A DNA stretch of 50,729 nucleotides, taken from contig JAQGMF010000039.1 of NCBI GenBank assembly GCA_028292505.1, positions 1 to 50,729 on the forward strand. The letters run 5' to 3'. Below are positions 25,948 to 34,894 of the stretch, in pieces (position 1 is the stretch's first letter; every line of letters begins with the position of its first letter). The DNA is from Rhodocyclales bacterium (lineage in GTDB: Bacteria > Pseudomonadota > Gammaproteobacteria > Burkholderiales > Rhodocyclaceae). Below the pieces are notes generated by a model that did not search any database, was not told the origin of the DNA, and saw nothing but the letters and a program-made list of their open reading frames with translations. The translations under genes were made by a program, and so were the position numbers.

Positions 25948-27363
25948 ATGACACTTCAACAGCTGATACTGATTCTACGCGCGCGCTGGATAACGGTTGC
26001 ATTTGTCATATTCATGGCGGTCGTCGGCGCCATCACCGTGAACTGGGTGCTGCCCAAGCAGTACCACTCCACGGCGACCATCGTCGTCGACACCAAGACC
26101 ACCGACCCTGTTAACGCCGTCAGCCCGCAGCCGCAACCGGCCATTGCCGGTTATCTGGCGACGCAAGTCGGTGTTGTCAGCAGCGAGCGCGTCGTCAGAC
26201 GCGTCGTCGAATCGCTCAATTTGCAGCATGACCCGGATATCCTCAAACTGTTTCAAAAACAAAACGAGACTCAGCGGCTGCCATTCGACGTATGGATCTC
26301 CGCCCTGCTGACGAAGAATCTCATCGTTCGCGCCGCGCCTGACGCCAACCTGATCAATATTACGATGACATGGACCGATGCGATCCATGCCGCGAAGATG
26401 GCCAATGCTTTTGCCCAGGGCTATCTCGATACCAATCTGGAACTCAAGGTCGAGCCGGCCAAGCAATATGCCAATTGGTTCCAGGACCGCACCAAGATGC
26501 TGCGCGAAAATCTCGAACAGGCGCAACAACGCCTGTCAGCCTATCAGCGCTCCAAAGGCATCATCATCACGACCGACGAACATCTCGATGTCGAGACAGC
26601 CCGCTTGAACGAACTCTCCACCCAGGTCTCGGCGCTCGAAGGCCTGCGGGCGGAAAGTGCCTCGCGGCAGCAGCAGGCCGCCAGCGGTCGCGACACCATG
26701 CCGGAGGTCTTGCAGAACCAGGCCGTCATCAGTCTCAAGAGCGACCTGTCGCGCCTCGAAGCCAAGCGCGATGAGGCTGCGAACCGCCTTGGTAGCGCTC
26801 ACCCCGAGATGGAACGCCTGAACGCCGAGATCACCGCTTTGCGTGGGCGCCTGAACACCGAAATCGGCCGGGTGGCAGCATCCCTCACGGCATCCGATCA
26901 CATCAACAACCAGCGCACGGCGGAAATTCGTGGCGCGATGGAAACCCAGCGTCAGCGCGTGCTGCAAATGACGCAAGCGCGCAACGAGATCGCTGTCTTG
27001 CAGAACGATGTCGCCAACGCCCAGAAGGCCTATGACATGGTCACACAACGCCTGGCGCAGACCAGCCTGGAGAGTCAGAACCAGACGGCCAACGCCATGA
27101 TCATCACACCTGCCACGCAGGAGTTCGGCTCCGGCCGGCCACGCAAACTGGTCAACCTGTTGCTCGCCTTGATCTTCGGTACGGTGTTCGGCATGGGACT
27201 GGCATTGCTGCGTGAAAGACTCGATCAACGTGTGCACGGCGACGAAGATTTCCGCACGCTGTTCGGCATCCCCGTGTTAGGCGTGCTGGAGCGCGCGCCA
27301 CTGATCAGCGTCGGCCGGCCCGGTCGACTCTCGGCGCACCACATGCCTGCCATCGCATCCTGA
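25948..27363 (+). CDS. epsF: EpsF-type chain length determinant (Wzz-like co-polymerase)
   Basis: This 471-residue inner-membrane protein has one helix near residues 15-36 (VAFVIFMAVVGAITVNWVLP). A large periplasmic part with coiled-coil stretches (residues about 170-380) follows. The second helix is in LVNLLLALIFGTVFGMGLAL, followed by a short cytoplasmic tail ending with FRTLFGIPVLGVLERAP. It controls polymer length together with the next gene's tyrosine-kinase-like protein. The kinase domain is on a separate protein, which is the usual split arrangement of EpsF/EpsG. The genes are 27 bases apart. Confidence 0.93.
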   Translation: MTLQQLILILRARWITVAFVIFMAVVGAITVNWVLPKQYHSTATIVVDTKTTDPVNAVSPQPQPAIAGYLATQVGVVSSERVVRRVVESLNLQHDPDILKLFQKQNETQRLPFDVWISALLTKNLIVRAAPDANLINITMTWTDAIHAAKMANAFAQGYLDTNLELKVEPAKQYANWFQDRTKMLRENLEQAQQRLSAYQRSKGIIITTDEHLDVETARLNELSTQVSALEGLRAESASRQQQAASGRDTMPEVLQNQAVISLKSDLSRLEAKRDEAANRLGSAHPEMERLNAEITALRGRLNTEIGRVAASLTASDHINNQRTAEIRGAMETQRQRVLQMTQARNEIAVLQNDVANAQKAYDMVTQRLAQTSLESQNQTANAMIITPATQEFGSGRPRKLVNLLLALIFGTVFGMGLALLRERLDQRVHGDEDFRTLFGIPVLGVLERAPLISVGRPGRLSAHHMPAIAS

Positions 27364-27390
27364 CCGCATTCTTCAATACAGGACATCATC

Positions 27391-28284
27391 ATGAACGCTC
27401 CTTTGGGAACACAGACATCGATTGCCGGTCAGGCGCTTCCGCCGCACCATGGTGGCAAACTCATCGGCGCGATCCTCATGGAGGACGGCCGCCTCAGCCA
27501 GCACGATACTGAACGCGTGCTGCACGTTGCCCAAGAACGCGGGCTGCGCTTCGGCGAAGCGGCCAAGCGCCTGAAGATGTTGTCGGAAGACGACGTCCAG
27601 TTCGCGCTCGCAAGGCAGTTCGATTACTTCCGCGTCACACCCGGGCGTAGTGCGCTCAGCGGCGAGATCATCGCCGCCTACGACCCCAACTCTGCCGCCG
27701 CCGAAGGGCTGCGCGCTTTGCGCAGTCAACTCATGTTGCGCTGGTTTGGCGCCAGTGCCCTGCATCAGACGCTTGCCGTGGTGAGTGCCGATCGCGGCGA
27801 GGGCCGTAGCTGGATCGCGGCCAATCTCGCCGTTGTTTTCTCGCAGCTCGGCGAGCGCACCTTGCTGGTCGATGCCGACCTGCGCAATCCACGCCAGCAC
27901 AGCCTGTTCGGCATCGACAACAGCGTCGGCCTGTCTGCCCTGCTGAGCGGACGCCGCGCTGAAAACTGCATCCATCGCATTCCGCAACTGCGCGATTTGA
28001 GCGTCCTGCCTGCAGGCATGTTGCCCCCCAATCCGCAGGAGCTATTGTCGCGACCTTTCTTCGACATGTTCCTCGCCGAAATCCGCAAGCAGTACGACGT
28101 CATACTCATCGATACCCCTGCGGCGGCTGACAATGCCGACGCGCAAACCATCGCCGCGCGCGCGGGCTGTGCGGTGCTGGTCACGCAAAAGGACATCAGC
28201 CGCGCCGCAAGGGTAAGGCGTGTCCTCAGCGACATACGTGAAACCGGTGCACAAGTCGTGGGCAGCGTCCTCAGCAAGCATTGA
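27391..28284 (+). CDS. epsG: EpsG-type BY-kinase-like ATPase partner of EpsF
   Basis: The 297-residue cytoplasmic protein has an N-terminal helical module like the start of GspE/PilB ATPases (GAILMEDGRLSQHDTERVL). A MinD/BY-kinase ATPase domain follows. Walker A reads ADRGEGRSW (residues 133-141), with Arg139 where Lys is usual. Walker A' is TLLVDADLRNPRQ and Walker B VILIDTPAAADNAD. The C-terminus (VVGSVLSKH) has no tyrosine cluster. Arg in this place also occurs, to my knowledge, in other EpsG proteins, so activity is not excluded. AGGA precedes the ATG. Confidence 0.92.
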   Translation: MNAPLGTQTSIAGQALPPHHGGKLIGAILMEDGRLSQHDTERVLHVAQERGLRFGEAAKRLKMLSEDDVQFALARQFDYFRVTPGRSALSGEIIAAYDPNSAAAEGLRALRSQLMLRWFGASALHQTLAVVSADRGEGRSWIAANLAVVFSQLGERTLLVDADLRNPRQHSLFGIDNSVGLSALLSGRRAENCIHRIPQLRDLSVLPAGMLPPNPQELLSRPFFDMFLAEIRKQYDVILIDTPAAADNADAQTIAARAGCAVLVTQKDISRAARVRRVLSDIRETGAQVVGSVLSKH

Positions 28285-28352
28285 CGACATTCCTCAGTGG
28301 CACCACCACACACCACTGATCCTTCACCTCGCCATGCCGGCGGAGAACGAAA

Positions 28353-29702
28353 TTGGAAAGCACAGTTCATCTGAAGACAAGCAGCGAGGGGTACATCGAG
28401 GCACACCTGCAAGGCGCGAAGCGTTCGGCAGCCTCGCGCCACGCCGCCGCAGCCTTTCTGATTCTCGCCACGCCGCTCGTGGGCATAAGTTTCGCCTCGA
28501 AATTCGCCATACCCGGCTTCAACATCGCTGGCGTCGGACTCGGTTTCCCGCTGATCTATCTGGCACTTGCCTGGGGCGCCTATCTCGGTGACCTGATCGT
28601 CATCGAGTGGTCGCGCCTGATGAGCTTCTGCCTCATGGCTGGCGTGCTCGGCACCGCATCGGCGTTGAATGCCGAGAAGGTTTCGGTGCCGTCCATCATG
28701 CTGCTGATCATGCTGCACCTGCCCTACGTCTTTCACATACAAGGCAGCGAGCGGGTACGCGAAACGCTGCTCAAATTCTTTCTCGGTTCGGCCCTGATCA
28801 TCGCGCTGTGCGGCATCGGGCAATTCATCGCGCAGATGTTCCTCCCTGCCTCCTACGTTTTTCCGATCGAGAATTTTCTGCCCGACGCGCTGCGCGTCAC
28901 TGGCTTCAACATGCAGATACCTTTGTCATATGGATCGACAGTGTACCGCGCCAATGGCATCTTCATGCAAGAGCCTTCGTTCTTCAGTCAGTTTCTCGCC
29001 ATTGCAATCCTGGTCGAGCTGATGACCTTCAACCGCCTATGGCTCGCCGTGACGTGCGCAATCGCCGTCCTCGTTTCGCAGTCGGGTACTGGCCTGGTCC
29101 TTCTCGGCTTTGGCCTACCGTTGCTCATGGTCGTGCGTCGCCGCTGGGACCTGCTGGCCGGTTGCCTGGTCCTGCTGCTGTTGCTCATGCTGGCCAGTCC
29201 ATTCCTGCATCTGGACCACCTCATCGATCGCGTCGGCGAATTCGGCTCAACCAAGTCGAGTGCCTATGAGCGCTTTCTCGGTGGCTTCTACGTATTCCGC
29301 GACACACTCGGCACAGATCCGCTGAAAATGCTATTTGGATACGGTGCGGGCAGCTATCGCGAGGTCGTATATAACGTTGGCGGCCCTGCCGCCGAGATGG
29401 CCTTGTTCAAGATCGTCATCGAGTTCGGCGTCATTGGCGCCATCGCCTATTTCGGATTCGTTTTCTTCTGCATCCTCAGCGCCCGTGGCCCCCTCGTGCT
29501 GCGTGTGGTCCTGGTGCTCTCCCTGTTTCTCAATGGTGCCTACAACACTTTCGCTCATTCGCTGGCCTTGAGCCTGCTCGTATGGAGCACATCGTTCGGC
29601 GTCCGCTCGGTGCTACCGGACGCGGCAGAGCGCCCTCGACCGCGCACGACGCCAGATGACGACGCGGAGTTTGGACCACCTTTGCCTGCAACCCGATTTT
29701 GA
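28353..29702 (+). CDS. Wzy/O-antigen-ligase-like polysaccharide polymerase
   Basis: This 449-residue protein has roughly ten to twelve hydrophobic segments and a larger periplasmic loop. The segment around YRANGIFMQEPSFFSQFLAI followed later by FGYGAGSYREVV is typical of Wzy-like polymerases. It would polymerise lipid-linked repeat units on the periplasmic side. Translation most likely starts at TTG (28353), because GGAG lies seven bases upstream and no ATG is near. This rare start may keep its level low. It follows epsG by 68 bases and precedes a glycosyltransferase. The C-terminal tail is hydrophilic. Confidence 0.85.
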   Translation: MESTVHLKTSSEGYIEAHLQGAKRSAASRHAAAAFLILATPLVGISFASKFAIPGFNIAGVGLGFPLIYLALAWGAYLGDLIVIEWSRLMSFCLMAGVLGTASALNAEKVSVPSIMLLIMLHLPYVFHIQGSERVRETLLKFFLGSALIIALCGIGQFIAQMFLPASYVFPIENFLPDALRVTGFNMQIPLSYGSTVYRANGIFMQEPSFFSQFLAIAILVELMTFNRLWLAVTCAIAVLVSQSGTGLVLLGFGLPLLMVVRRRWDLLAGCLVLLLLLMLASPFLHLDHLIDRVGEFGSTKSSAYERFLGGFYVFRDTLGTDPLKMLFGYGAGSYREVVYNVGGPAAEMALFKIVIEFGVIGAIAYFGFVFFCILSARGPLVLRVVLVLSLFLNGAYNTFAHSLALSLLVWSTSFGVRSVLPDAAERPRPRTTPDDDAEFGPPLPATRF

Positions 29703-29720
29703 AAGCGTAGGAAAATTTCA

Positions 29721-30872
29721 ATGGCGATCTTTCTTGCTGTGCTGAGTGCGATGTTGTTTCTGGTGGCGGTCCATCCGTTCATCACTTATCCACTCTCGCT
29801 CAGAGTCATCCGGCGCTTTGGCACACCAGCCGGTCGGCAGGAATCCGATGCGGCCGAACCCATCAGCTTCGCCGTGTGCATGTGTGCTTACAACGAAGAA
29901 CGCGTCATCGAAGAGAAGATGCGCAACCTGCTGGCATTACGAGAACGCGAGCCGGGGCTGGAAATTCTCGTCTACGTCGATGCAGCCAGCGACCGCACCG
30001 CCGAGATTCTCGGTCGTTATGCCGACAGCATCGACCTGCACGTCTCCGCCGAGCGACACGGCAAGACCTACGGCATGAACTTGCTGGTATCGCGCGCCAG
30101 GGCTTCCGTGATCGTGTTTACCGATGCCAACGTGATGCTCGACCTCGAAGCGCTCGACAAGCTGCGGCCCTACTTCGCCGAGCGGCAGATCGGCTGCGTC
30201 TGCGGCAATCTCATCTACACCAACGCCGACGAATCGCTCACCGCCGCATCGGGCTCACTGTACTGGCGTCTCGAACAATCGATCAAGAAGCTGGAACAGG
30301 AAACCGGCTCCATCATGGGCGCCGACGGCTCGCTGTTCGCCATCCGCCACTCCCTGCATCGCAGCCCACCCGATCACATCATCGACGATATGTACGTGTC
30401 ATTCATGATCCTGTGCGAAGGTTATCGCATCGTTCAGGCCGACGATGTACGCGCCTTCGAGGCTTCAGTGACCTCCTCGCAAGAAGAGTTCAAACGCAAG
30501 GTGCGCATCGCCTGCCAGGCATTCAACGTGCATCGCCTGCTATGGCCGCGCCTGAAGCAGCTCGACGGCCTGACGCTGTACAAGTACGTCTCGCACAAAC
30601 TGATCCGCTGGCTGACGATTTATTCGCTGGCGCTGGCGCTACTGTGCGGCCTCGCCGCGCTGCTTGCCGCCGGACAATGGCCGCTGGCCCTGGGCGCCAC
30701 GCTGACCTTGGCCCTCGGCCTGGCGCTGGGCCTCATCTGGGAGATCAAGCCATTCAGCCAGGTCACGGACATTCTGCTGGCCTTCGCCGGTGCCGGCCTC
30801 GGCGTGTGGCGCTCACTGCGCGGCGAACGCTTCCAGACCTGGACGCCGGCCGCGTCGATCCGCAAGTCCTGA
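29721..30872 (+). CDS. Family 2 glycosyltransferase, membrane associated
   Basis: The 383-residue protein has an N-terminal hydrophobic segment and then a GT-A fold. The motifs are CMCAYNEERVIEEKM, LVYVDAASDRTAEIL and IVFTDANVMLD (the DxD-equivalent), IMGADGSLFAIR, and EEFKRKVRIACQ in the position of the Q/RxxRW-type motif. Two or three C-terminal hydrophobic segments follow. This layout resembles processive or membrane-bound inverting transferases that build beta-linked sugars. AGGAAA precedes the ATG. It probably adds one sugar of the EPS repeat on the inner face of the membrane. Confidence 0.9.
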   Translation: MAIFLAVLSAMLFLVAVHPFITYPLSLRVIRRFGTPAGRQESDAAEPISFAVCMCAYNEERVIEEKMRNLLALREREPGLEILVYVDAASDRTAEILGRYADSIDLHVSAERHGKTYGMNLLVSRARASVIVFTDANVMLDLEALDKLRPYFAERQIGCVCGNLIYTNADESLTAASGSLYWRLEQSIKKLEQETGSIMGADGSLFAIRHSLHRSPPDHIIDDMYVSFMILCEGYRIVQADDVRAFEASVTSSQEEFKRKVRIACQAFNVHRLLWPRLKQLDGLTLYKYVSHKLIRWLTIYSLALALLCGLAALLAAGQWPLALGATLTLALGLALGLIWEIKPFSQVTDILLAFAGAGLGVWRSLRGERFQTWTPAASIRKS

Positions 30873-30885
30873 GGATAATATCCAT

Positions 30886-32325
30886 ATGGCATTCACCTCG
30901 CTCAACTTCCTGGTGCTGATCGCGCTGCTCGTCGTACTGACGCAGTGCTTCGTCACGCCCCTGGGTCGCAGCATCGTGTTGTGCCTGGCGAGCGCCGCGT
31001 TCATCGCCAGTTACGTCAGCACGCCAGTACAACTCATACCGCTGGCAGCTTTCCTGCTGTTTTGCTACGGCCTGGTGCGCTCGGTGCAGGCGCGTCCGTC
31101 GCGCCGCAGTCTCGCTCTTTCCATTGCCCTGGTCGTGGCGAGTTTCATCTACCTCAAGAAATTCAGCTTTCTCGATGGCGTGGGAACTTTGCCCTTCCCC
31201 TATCTCGTCATTGGTCTGTCCTACATCCTGTTCCGCGTGATCCACATCCTGGTCGACGCCTGCCAGGGTGGCCTGCCAGCAAAGATCGGCCCGCTGAGCT
31301 TCTTCAACTACACCTCCAACGTGCTCTCCTTCGTGTCGGGCCCGATCCAGCGCTTCCAGGATTTCGCCGAGCGTAGCACCGCACAACTCGTGCTCGATGA
31401 AGACAAGGTATTCGCCGCTTTCTCGCGCGTCATAACCGGTTTCATCAAGCTGGCAATCGTCTCGGCCATTGCCGACTACTTTTTCGCCAGCCTGTCAGCA
31501 CGCCTGCTCGGCACCGTATCAATCGGTTCGTGGGCCTCGGCGGTGGCGCTCTATGCGTTCGCCGCCAGCGCCTACACCGTCTACCTCTATTACAACTTCA
31601 GCGGCTACATGGACATCGTCATCGGCGTGAGCTGGCTGATCGGCCTGGACCTGCCGGAGAACTTCAATCGCCCCTTCTCCTCACGCAACTTTCTGGAGTT
31701 CTGGTCGCGCTGGCACATGACGCTCTCCGACTGGTTCAAGCTCTACGTCTTCAACCCCTTGCTCAAGGCGATGACCATGCGCGTCGAGTCGCCCGCGCTG
31801 CAGACTTATCTGGGTGTCATCGCCTTCTTCGTCACCTTCCTGATCATGGGCATGTGGCACGGCACGACCAGCGTGTTCCTCGTCTACGGCCTGCTGTTGG
31901 GCGCAGGGGCAAGCGCCAACAAGTTATGGCAGATCAGCATGACCCGGCGTCTGGGCAAGCAGCGCTACAAGGCACTCGCCGCCAATGCGCTCCATGCCTG
32001 GCTCTGCACGGGTTTGACGTTTGCATATTTCGCACTGGCCCTGACTTGCTTCTGGACCGATATGCCGCAACTGTTGAGCCTCATACACCTGCTCGGTGTC
32101 GGCGGCTTTGTCGCTGCGCTGCTCGCCATGGCAGTTGTTGTCGGCGTGACGCTGATGGGCACGCATGCTGCAGCAAGCTGGCTCGCGCCTCGCGTCGAGG
32201 GCTGGGGCAAAGCCACGAGCGGCCTCATTGCCCGCAACCTGCTGATGGGCACACGTGTGCTCGCCATTGCCGTCGTCGCCTCGTTCTTTCACAAGGCGCC
32301 GGAATTCGTGTACCGGGCGTTCTGA
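30886..32325 (+). CDS. MBOAT-family O-acyltransferase
   Basis: This 479-residue protein has many membrane segments and belongs to the membrane-bound O-acyltransferases, like AlgI of alginate acetylation. The conserved region NRPFSSRNFLEFWSRWHMTL (His near 277) and the catalytic histidine in MGMWHGTTS (His near 325) are both present. Such enzymes pass an acyl group across the inner membrane for attachment to a polysaccharide. GAGGAT lies before the ATG. The SGNH-like protein gene begins 5 bases after its stop, a pairing that mirrors AlgI with AlgJ/AlgX. Confidence 0.92.
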   Translation: MAFTSLNFLVLIALLVVLTQCFVTPLGRSIVLCLASAAFIASYVSTPVQLIPLAAFLLFCYGLVRSVQARPSRRSLALSIALVVASFIYLKKFSFLDGVGTLPFPYLVIGLSYILFRVIHILVDACQGGLPAKIGPLSFFNYTSNVLSFVSGPIQRFQDFAERSTAQLVLDEDKVFAAFSRVITGFIKLAIVSAIADYFFASLSARLLGTVSIGSWASAVALYAFAASAYTVYLYYNFSGYMDIVIGVSWLIGLDLPENFNRPFSSRNFLEFWSRWHMTLSDWFKLYVFNPLLKAMTMRVESPALQTYLGVIAFFVTFLIMGMWHGTTSVFLVYGLLLGAGASANKLWQISMTRRLGKQRYKALAANALHAWLCTGLTFAYFALALTCFWTDMPQLLSLIHLLGVGGFVAALLAMAVVVGVTLMGTHAAASWLAPRVEGWGKATSGLIARNLLMGTRVLAIAVVASFFHKAPEFVYRAF

Positions 32326-32330
32326 TAAAT

Positions 32331-33464
32331 ATGATCATGTCAAACGCCAATATGCGCACAGTCTTCAAGCAATTCGGCCTGCTGCTAATCTCCGTGGCGG
32401 GACTGTATGCCATTGTGCTGGCAGTTACGCTCATGCTGGTGCCGCGCCAAGAGGTTACGAATGGCCTCGACACGGCGCAGGCGGCAAACACGCTGTACTT
32501 CACCGAACCGAAGTACGTCTTCCTCGCCCGCAGTGCGCTGAATACACCGTCCGACAAGATCATCATGCTCGGTGCATCCAATGTCGTAGTGGGTTTCAAG
32601 CAGGCGCAAGTGCAAAAGATGGTGCCCAGCGCGCAGGTTCACAACCTCGGCGTCGGCGGGTCGAACATGACCCAGATACGCGAGGTCATCGATCTCGTGC
32701 AAGAAGTGCAGAGCCCGCAGGCACGCCAGCACAACACCTTCGTGATCGGCATCTGGTATGGCCTGTTCGCGGACGATGCAGTGCGCTGGAATACGCCCGA
32801 TCGCCACGCCGGCGATACCGACATCGACATCGAACGCTATCGCTATGGATTTTTCCGCCGTGGCGCAAGCGGTCCCGTGGAGGTCCTGCCAGCAAGATAT
32901 CTCGACACCGGTACGACGCTGATTCATCCCTACCTCGTCATCGATGGTTGGACGCGCGACATGACCAGCGTCTTGCGCCAGCACCTGTCGGGCAAAACCA
33001 AAGTCATTACCGATGCGCAGCGCAACGCCGTCGTGCTGACGGAGGATGAGAAACAGCGTTACCTCGATTTCTGGGCCGATTACATGGGCCATCGCCCACT
33101 TTCCGAACAGCAGTTTGCGGTGCTGCGCGATCTGGTCAGCACGATTGTCGCCAATGGTGGGCACGTCATTCTCGTCGATCTGCCACTGCCGGCATGGCAC
33201 GCCCAGCGCTCGTCCTACTCCGCCCAATACCAACAGCATAAGCAGCAGCTCTTTGCCGAGCTTGCGCACGAGCCGAACGTGCGCACGGTGGAGATGCGCA
33301 GCAATGAAAGCTCCGATGAAAACTTCAGCGACGAGGTGCACCCCAAGCCCAGGGTCACACAGGCATGGGCACAAGAACTCGTCTCAGCGCTGAATGCACA
33401 GCATTCGAACACCCAAACACTGACGCAAGACACGCTTCAACAATCGGCAAAGCCAGTCGAATAA
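32331..33464 (+). CDS. Membrane-anchored SGNH-like acyltransferase/esterase
   Basis: The 377-residue product has one N-terminal membrane helix (FGLLLISVAGLYAIVLAVTL) and a periplasmic SGNH-hydrolase-like domain. MLGASNVVVGF carries the likely nucleophile (Ser near 83; the usual GDS is GAS here). GVGGSN corresponds to the oxyanion Gly block, and DEVHP holds the catalytic Asp/His (near 334 and 337). Together with the preceding MBOAT protein it probably completes acyl transfer to the EPS in the periplasm. Two further ATGs (32337 and 32352) are possible starts. The frame is open far upstream but overlaps the MBOAT gene and is not coding there. Confidence 0.82.
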   Translation: MIMSNANMRTVFKQFGLLLISVAGLYAIVLAVTLMLVPRQEVTNGLDTAQAANTLYFTEPKYVFLARSALNTPSDKIIMLGASNVVVGFKQAQVQKMVPSAQVHNLGVGGSNMTQIREVIDLVQEVQSPQARQHNTFVIGIWYGLFADDAVRWNTPDRHAGDTDIDIERYRYGFFRRGASGPVEVLPARYLDTGTTLIHPYLVIDGWTRDMTSVLRQHLSGKTKVITDAQRNAVVLTEDEKQRYLDFWADYMGHRPLSEQQFAVLRDLVSTIVANGGHVILVDLPLPAWHAQRSSYSAQYQQHKQQLFAELAHEPNVRTVEMRSNESSDENFSDEVHPKPRVTQAWAQELVSALNAQHSNTQTLTQDTLQQSAKPVE

Positions 33465-33478
33465 CCGGGAACAGCATC

Positions 33479-33724
33479 ATGGAAAACAAAGCGATCTACG
33501 AACGCCTGACAGAAATATTTCACGATGTCTTCGATGACGACAGCATCGTCGTGACGCCCGAGCTGAAAGCGGCCGACATCGATGAATGGGACAGCCTGAC
33601 ACACATCCGTCTGGTCGTCTCCATCGAGCGCAGTTACAAGCTGAAGTTCTCGGCAGCCGAGGTGGGCCGCCTGAAGAATGTTGGCGAATTCGTCGACCTG
33701 ATCCAGATGAAGGCCGCGGCATGA
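33479..33724 (+). CDS. Dedicated acyl carrier protein
   Basis: The 81-residue acidic protein has the phosphopantetheine attachment motif in EWDSLTHIRLV (Ser near 39). The four-helix layout of acyl carrier proteins is seen. It is not part of a fatty-acid operon but sits inside the EPS cluster, so it should carry a special acyl group for sugar modification. The start ATG at 33479 is preceded by GGGAAC. Its stop overlaps the next start as ATGA, so carrier and dehydratase-like protein are translationally coupled. Confidence 0.92.
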   Translation: MENKAIYERLTEIFHDVFDDDSIVVTPELKAADIDEWDSLTHIRLVVSIERSYKLKFSAAEVGRLKNVGEFVDLIQMKAAA

Positions 33725-34170
33725 ATACGCGCCAGATGCTCGACAGGCTCGACGCCGCCCCTCTGGGTTTATCGACCCTGTGGGAAGGGCAGTCGGCCAC
33801 GGTCGACTTCACTGTCACGGATGCGGATATGCGCAATTTCGCCGAACTCTCCGGCGACCGCAATCCGCTGCATGTCGACGACGCTTTCGCACGCAGCAAG
33901 GGTTTCCAAGGCGCCGTGGTGTATGGCGCCCTGCTGGTCGCCAAGGTATCGCAACTGATCGGCATGAAGTTACCGGGGCGCGACAGCGTATGGGTCACTT
34001 TGTCGATGGAGTTCCGCAAACCACTGTTCGTCGATCAGCCTGCGCAGGTCGAGGGCACCATCGTTGGTCTGTCGCCGTCGACGGGCATGATCGAACTGAA
34101 ACTGACGCTGCGTGCGGCGGACAAGTTGCTCGCCAAGGGGCGTGCGGAGATCCTGATTGTCGAACCGTAA
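33721..34170 (+). CDS. MaoC-like hotdog-fold hydratase/dehydratase
   Basis: This 149-residue protein has the MaoC signature in SGDRNPLHVDDAFARSKGF with the Asp/His hydratase pair, followed by GAVVYGAL. Members add water to enoyl thioesters or bind 3-hydroxyacyl thioesters. The ATG at 33721 overlaps the carrier protein stop by ATGA. Together with the following short-chain dehydrogenase it could convert between 3-ketoacyl, 3-hydroxyacyl and enoyl groups on the carrier. No ketosynthase is in the cluster, so the carbon chain must be made elsewhere. Confidence 0.9.
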   Translation: MNTRQMLDRLDAAPLGLSTLWEGQSATVDFTVTDADMRNFAELSGDRNPLHVDDAFARSKGFQGAVVYGALLVAKVSQLIGMKLPGRDSVWVTLSMEFRKPLFVDQPAQVEGTIVGLSPSTGMIELKLTLRAADKLLAKGRAEILIVEP

Positions 34171-34894
34171 ATTGTTTCTCGTTTCAGGCGGCTCCGGCGG
34201 CATCGGCGCTGCGGTGTGCCACGAGTTGGCCGCGCGAGGCTTCCGCCCCATCGTGGCGTATCACCGCAACCAGTTCGCCGCGCACGACGTCGCCGATCGT
34301 CATGACGGCATCGTATTGCATCTCGATCTTGCTTCGGAAAAATCGATCATCGACGCGGTCGAACACATCGAAGCCTTGCCGGAACCACTTGCCGGCGTCA
34401 TATTGTGCGGTTCGCCGCCACTGTCTTTGGCACCGTTCGGCAAGATTACTGCGGAAGAAATGCTGACGCAGCTTCAGGTCAACGTCATAGGCCCGCAACG
34501 CCTGCTGGCCGAACTGGTGCGCCGCTGCTTCCGCAAGAACAAGGAGGGCATTGTCGTCGGTGTGCTGAGTCAGGCCATGGGCGAATCACATGATTCATTC
34601 CACAGCGGTGAAGCAGATAGCGGTGAAGCGCATAGCGGCGAACGCAAAGGCCACGGTGCCGTTGCCGGCATGGGCGCCTACGTCATTGCCAAATATGGCA
34701 TGGCCGGCATGCTGGCCCTGCTTGGCGCCGACTATCCGTGGCTGCGCGTGCGCTCGGTCAAGCCCGGCTACACCGAAACGCGCATGTTGCAGGCTTTCGA
34801 CGAACGCTTCCTCGCCCTGCAGCGCGAAAAGCAGGCATTCATGACACCGCAGCATGTCGCCTCGCTCATCGTCGAGGAGGCACTCGCGCCATGA
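34157..34894 (+). CDS. Short-chain dehydrogenase/reductase (FabG-like)
   Basis: This 245-residue protein has the nucleotide-binding motif SGGSGGIGAAV near its N-terminus and the catalytic YVIAKYG (Tyr near 175, Lys near 179). PGYTETRM follows as in ketoreductases. It starts with TTG, preceded by GGAG at seven bases, and overlaps the MaoC-like gene by 14 bases. A short insertion HSGEADSGEAHSGE, encoded by three imperfect 15-base repeats, lies before the active-site Tyr. It probably reduces a carrier-bound ketoacyl group; a sugar substrate is the alternative. Confidence 0.87.
   Translation: MSNRKLFLVSGGSGGIGAAVCHELAARGFRPIVAYHRNQFAAHDVADRHDGIVLHLDLASEKSIIDAVEHIEALPEPLAGVILCGSPPLSLAPFGKITAEEMLTQLQVNVIGPQRLLAELVRRCFRKNKEGIVVGVLSQAMGESHDSFHSGEADSGEAHSGERKGHGAVAGMGAYVIAKYGMAGMLALLGADYPWLRVRSVKPGYTETRMLQAFDERFLALQREKQAFMTPQHVASLIVEEALAP

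Noticed and set aside
27765..28823. Open frame of 352 codons on the - strand
   Set aside because: It is antisense to epsG and the polymerase gene; no domain was seen.
31530..32330. Upstream extension of the SGNH-like gene's frame
   Set aside because: It overlaps the MBOAT gene, and the translation is Arg/Pro/His-rich without motifs; the membrane helix start at 32331 is the sensible beginning.
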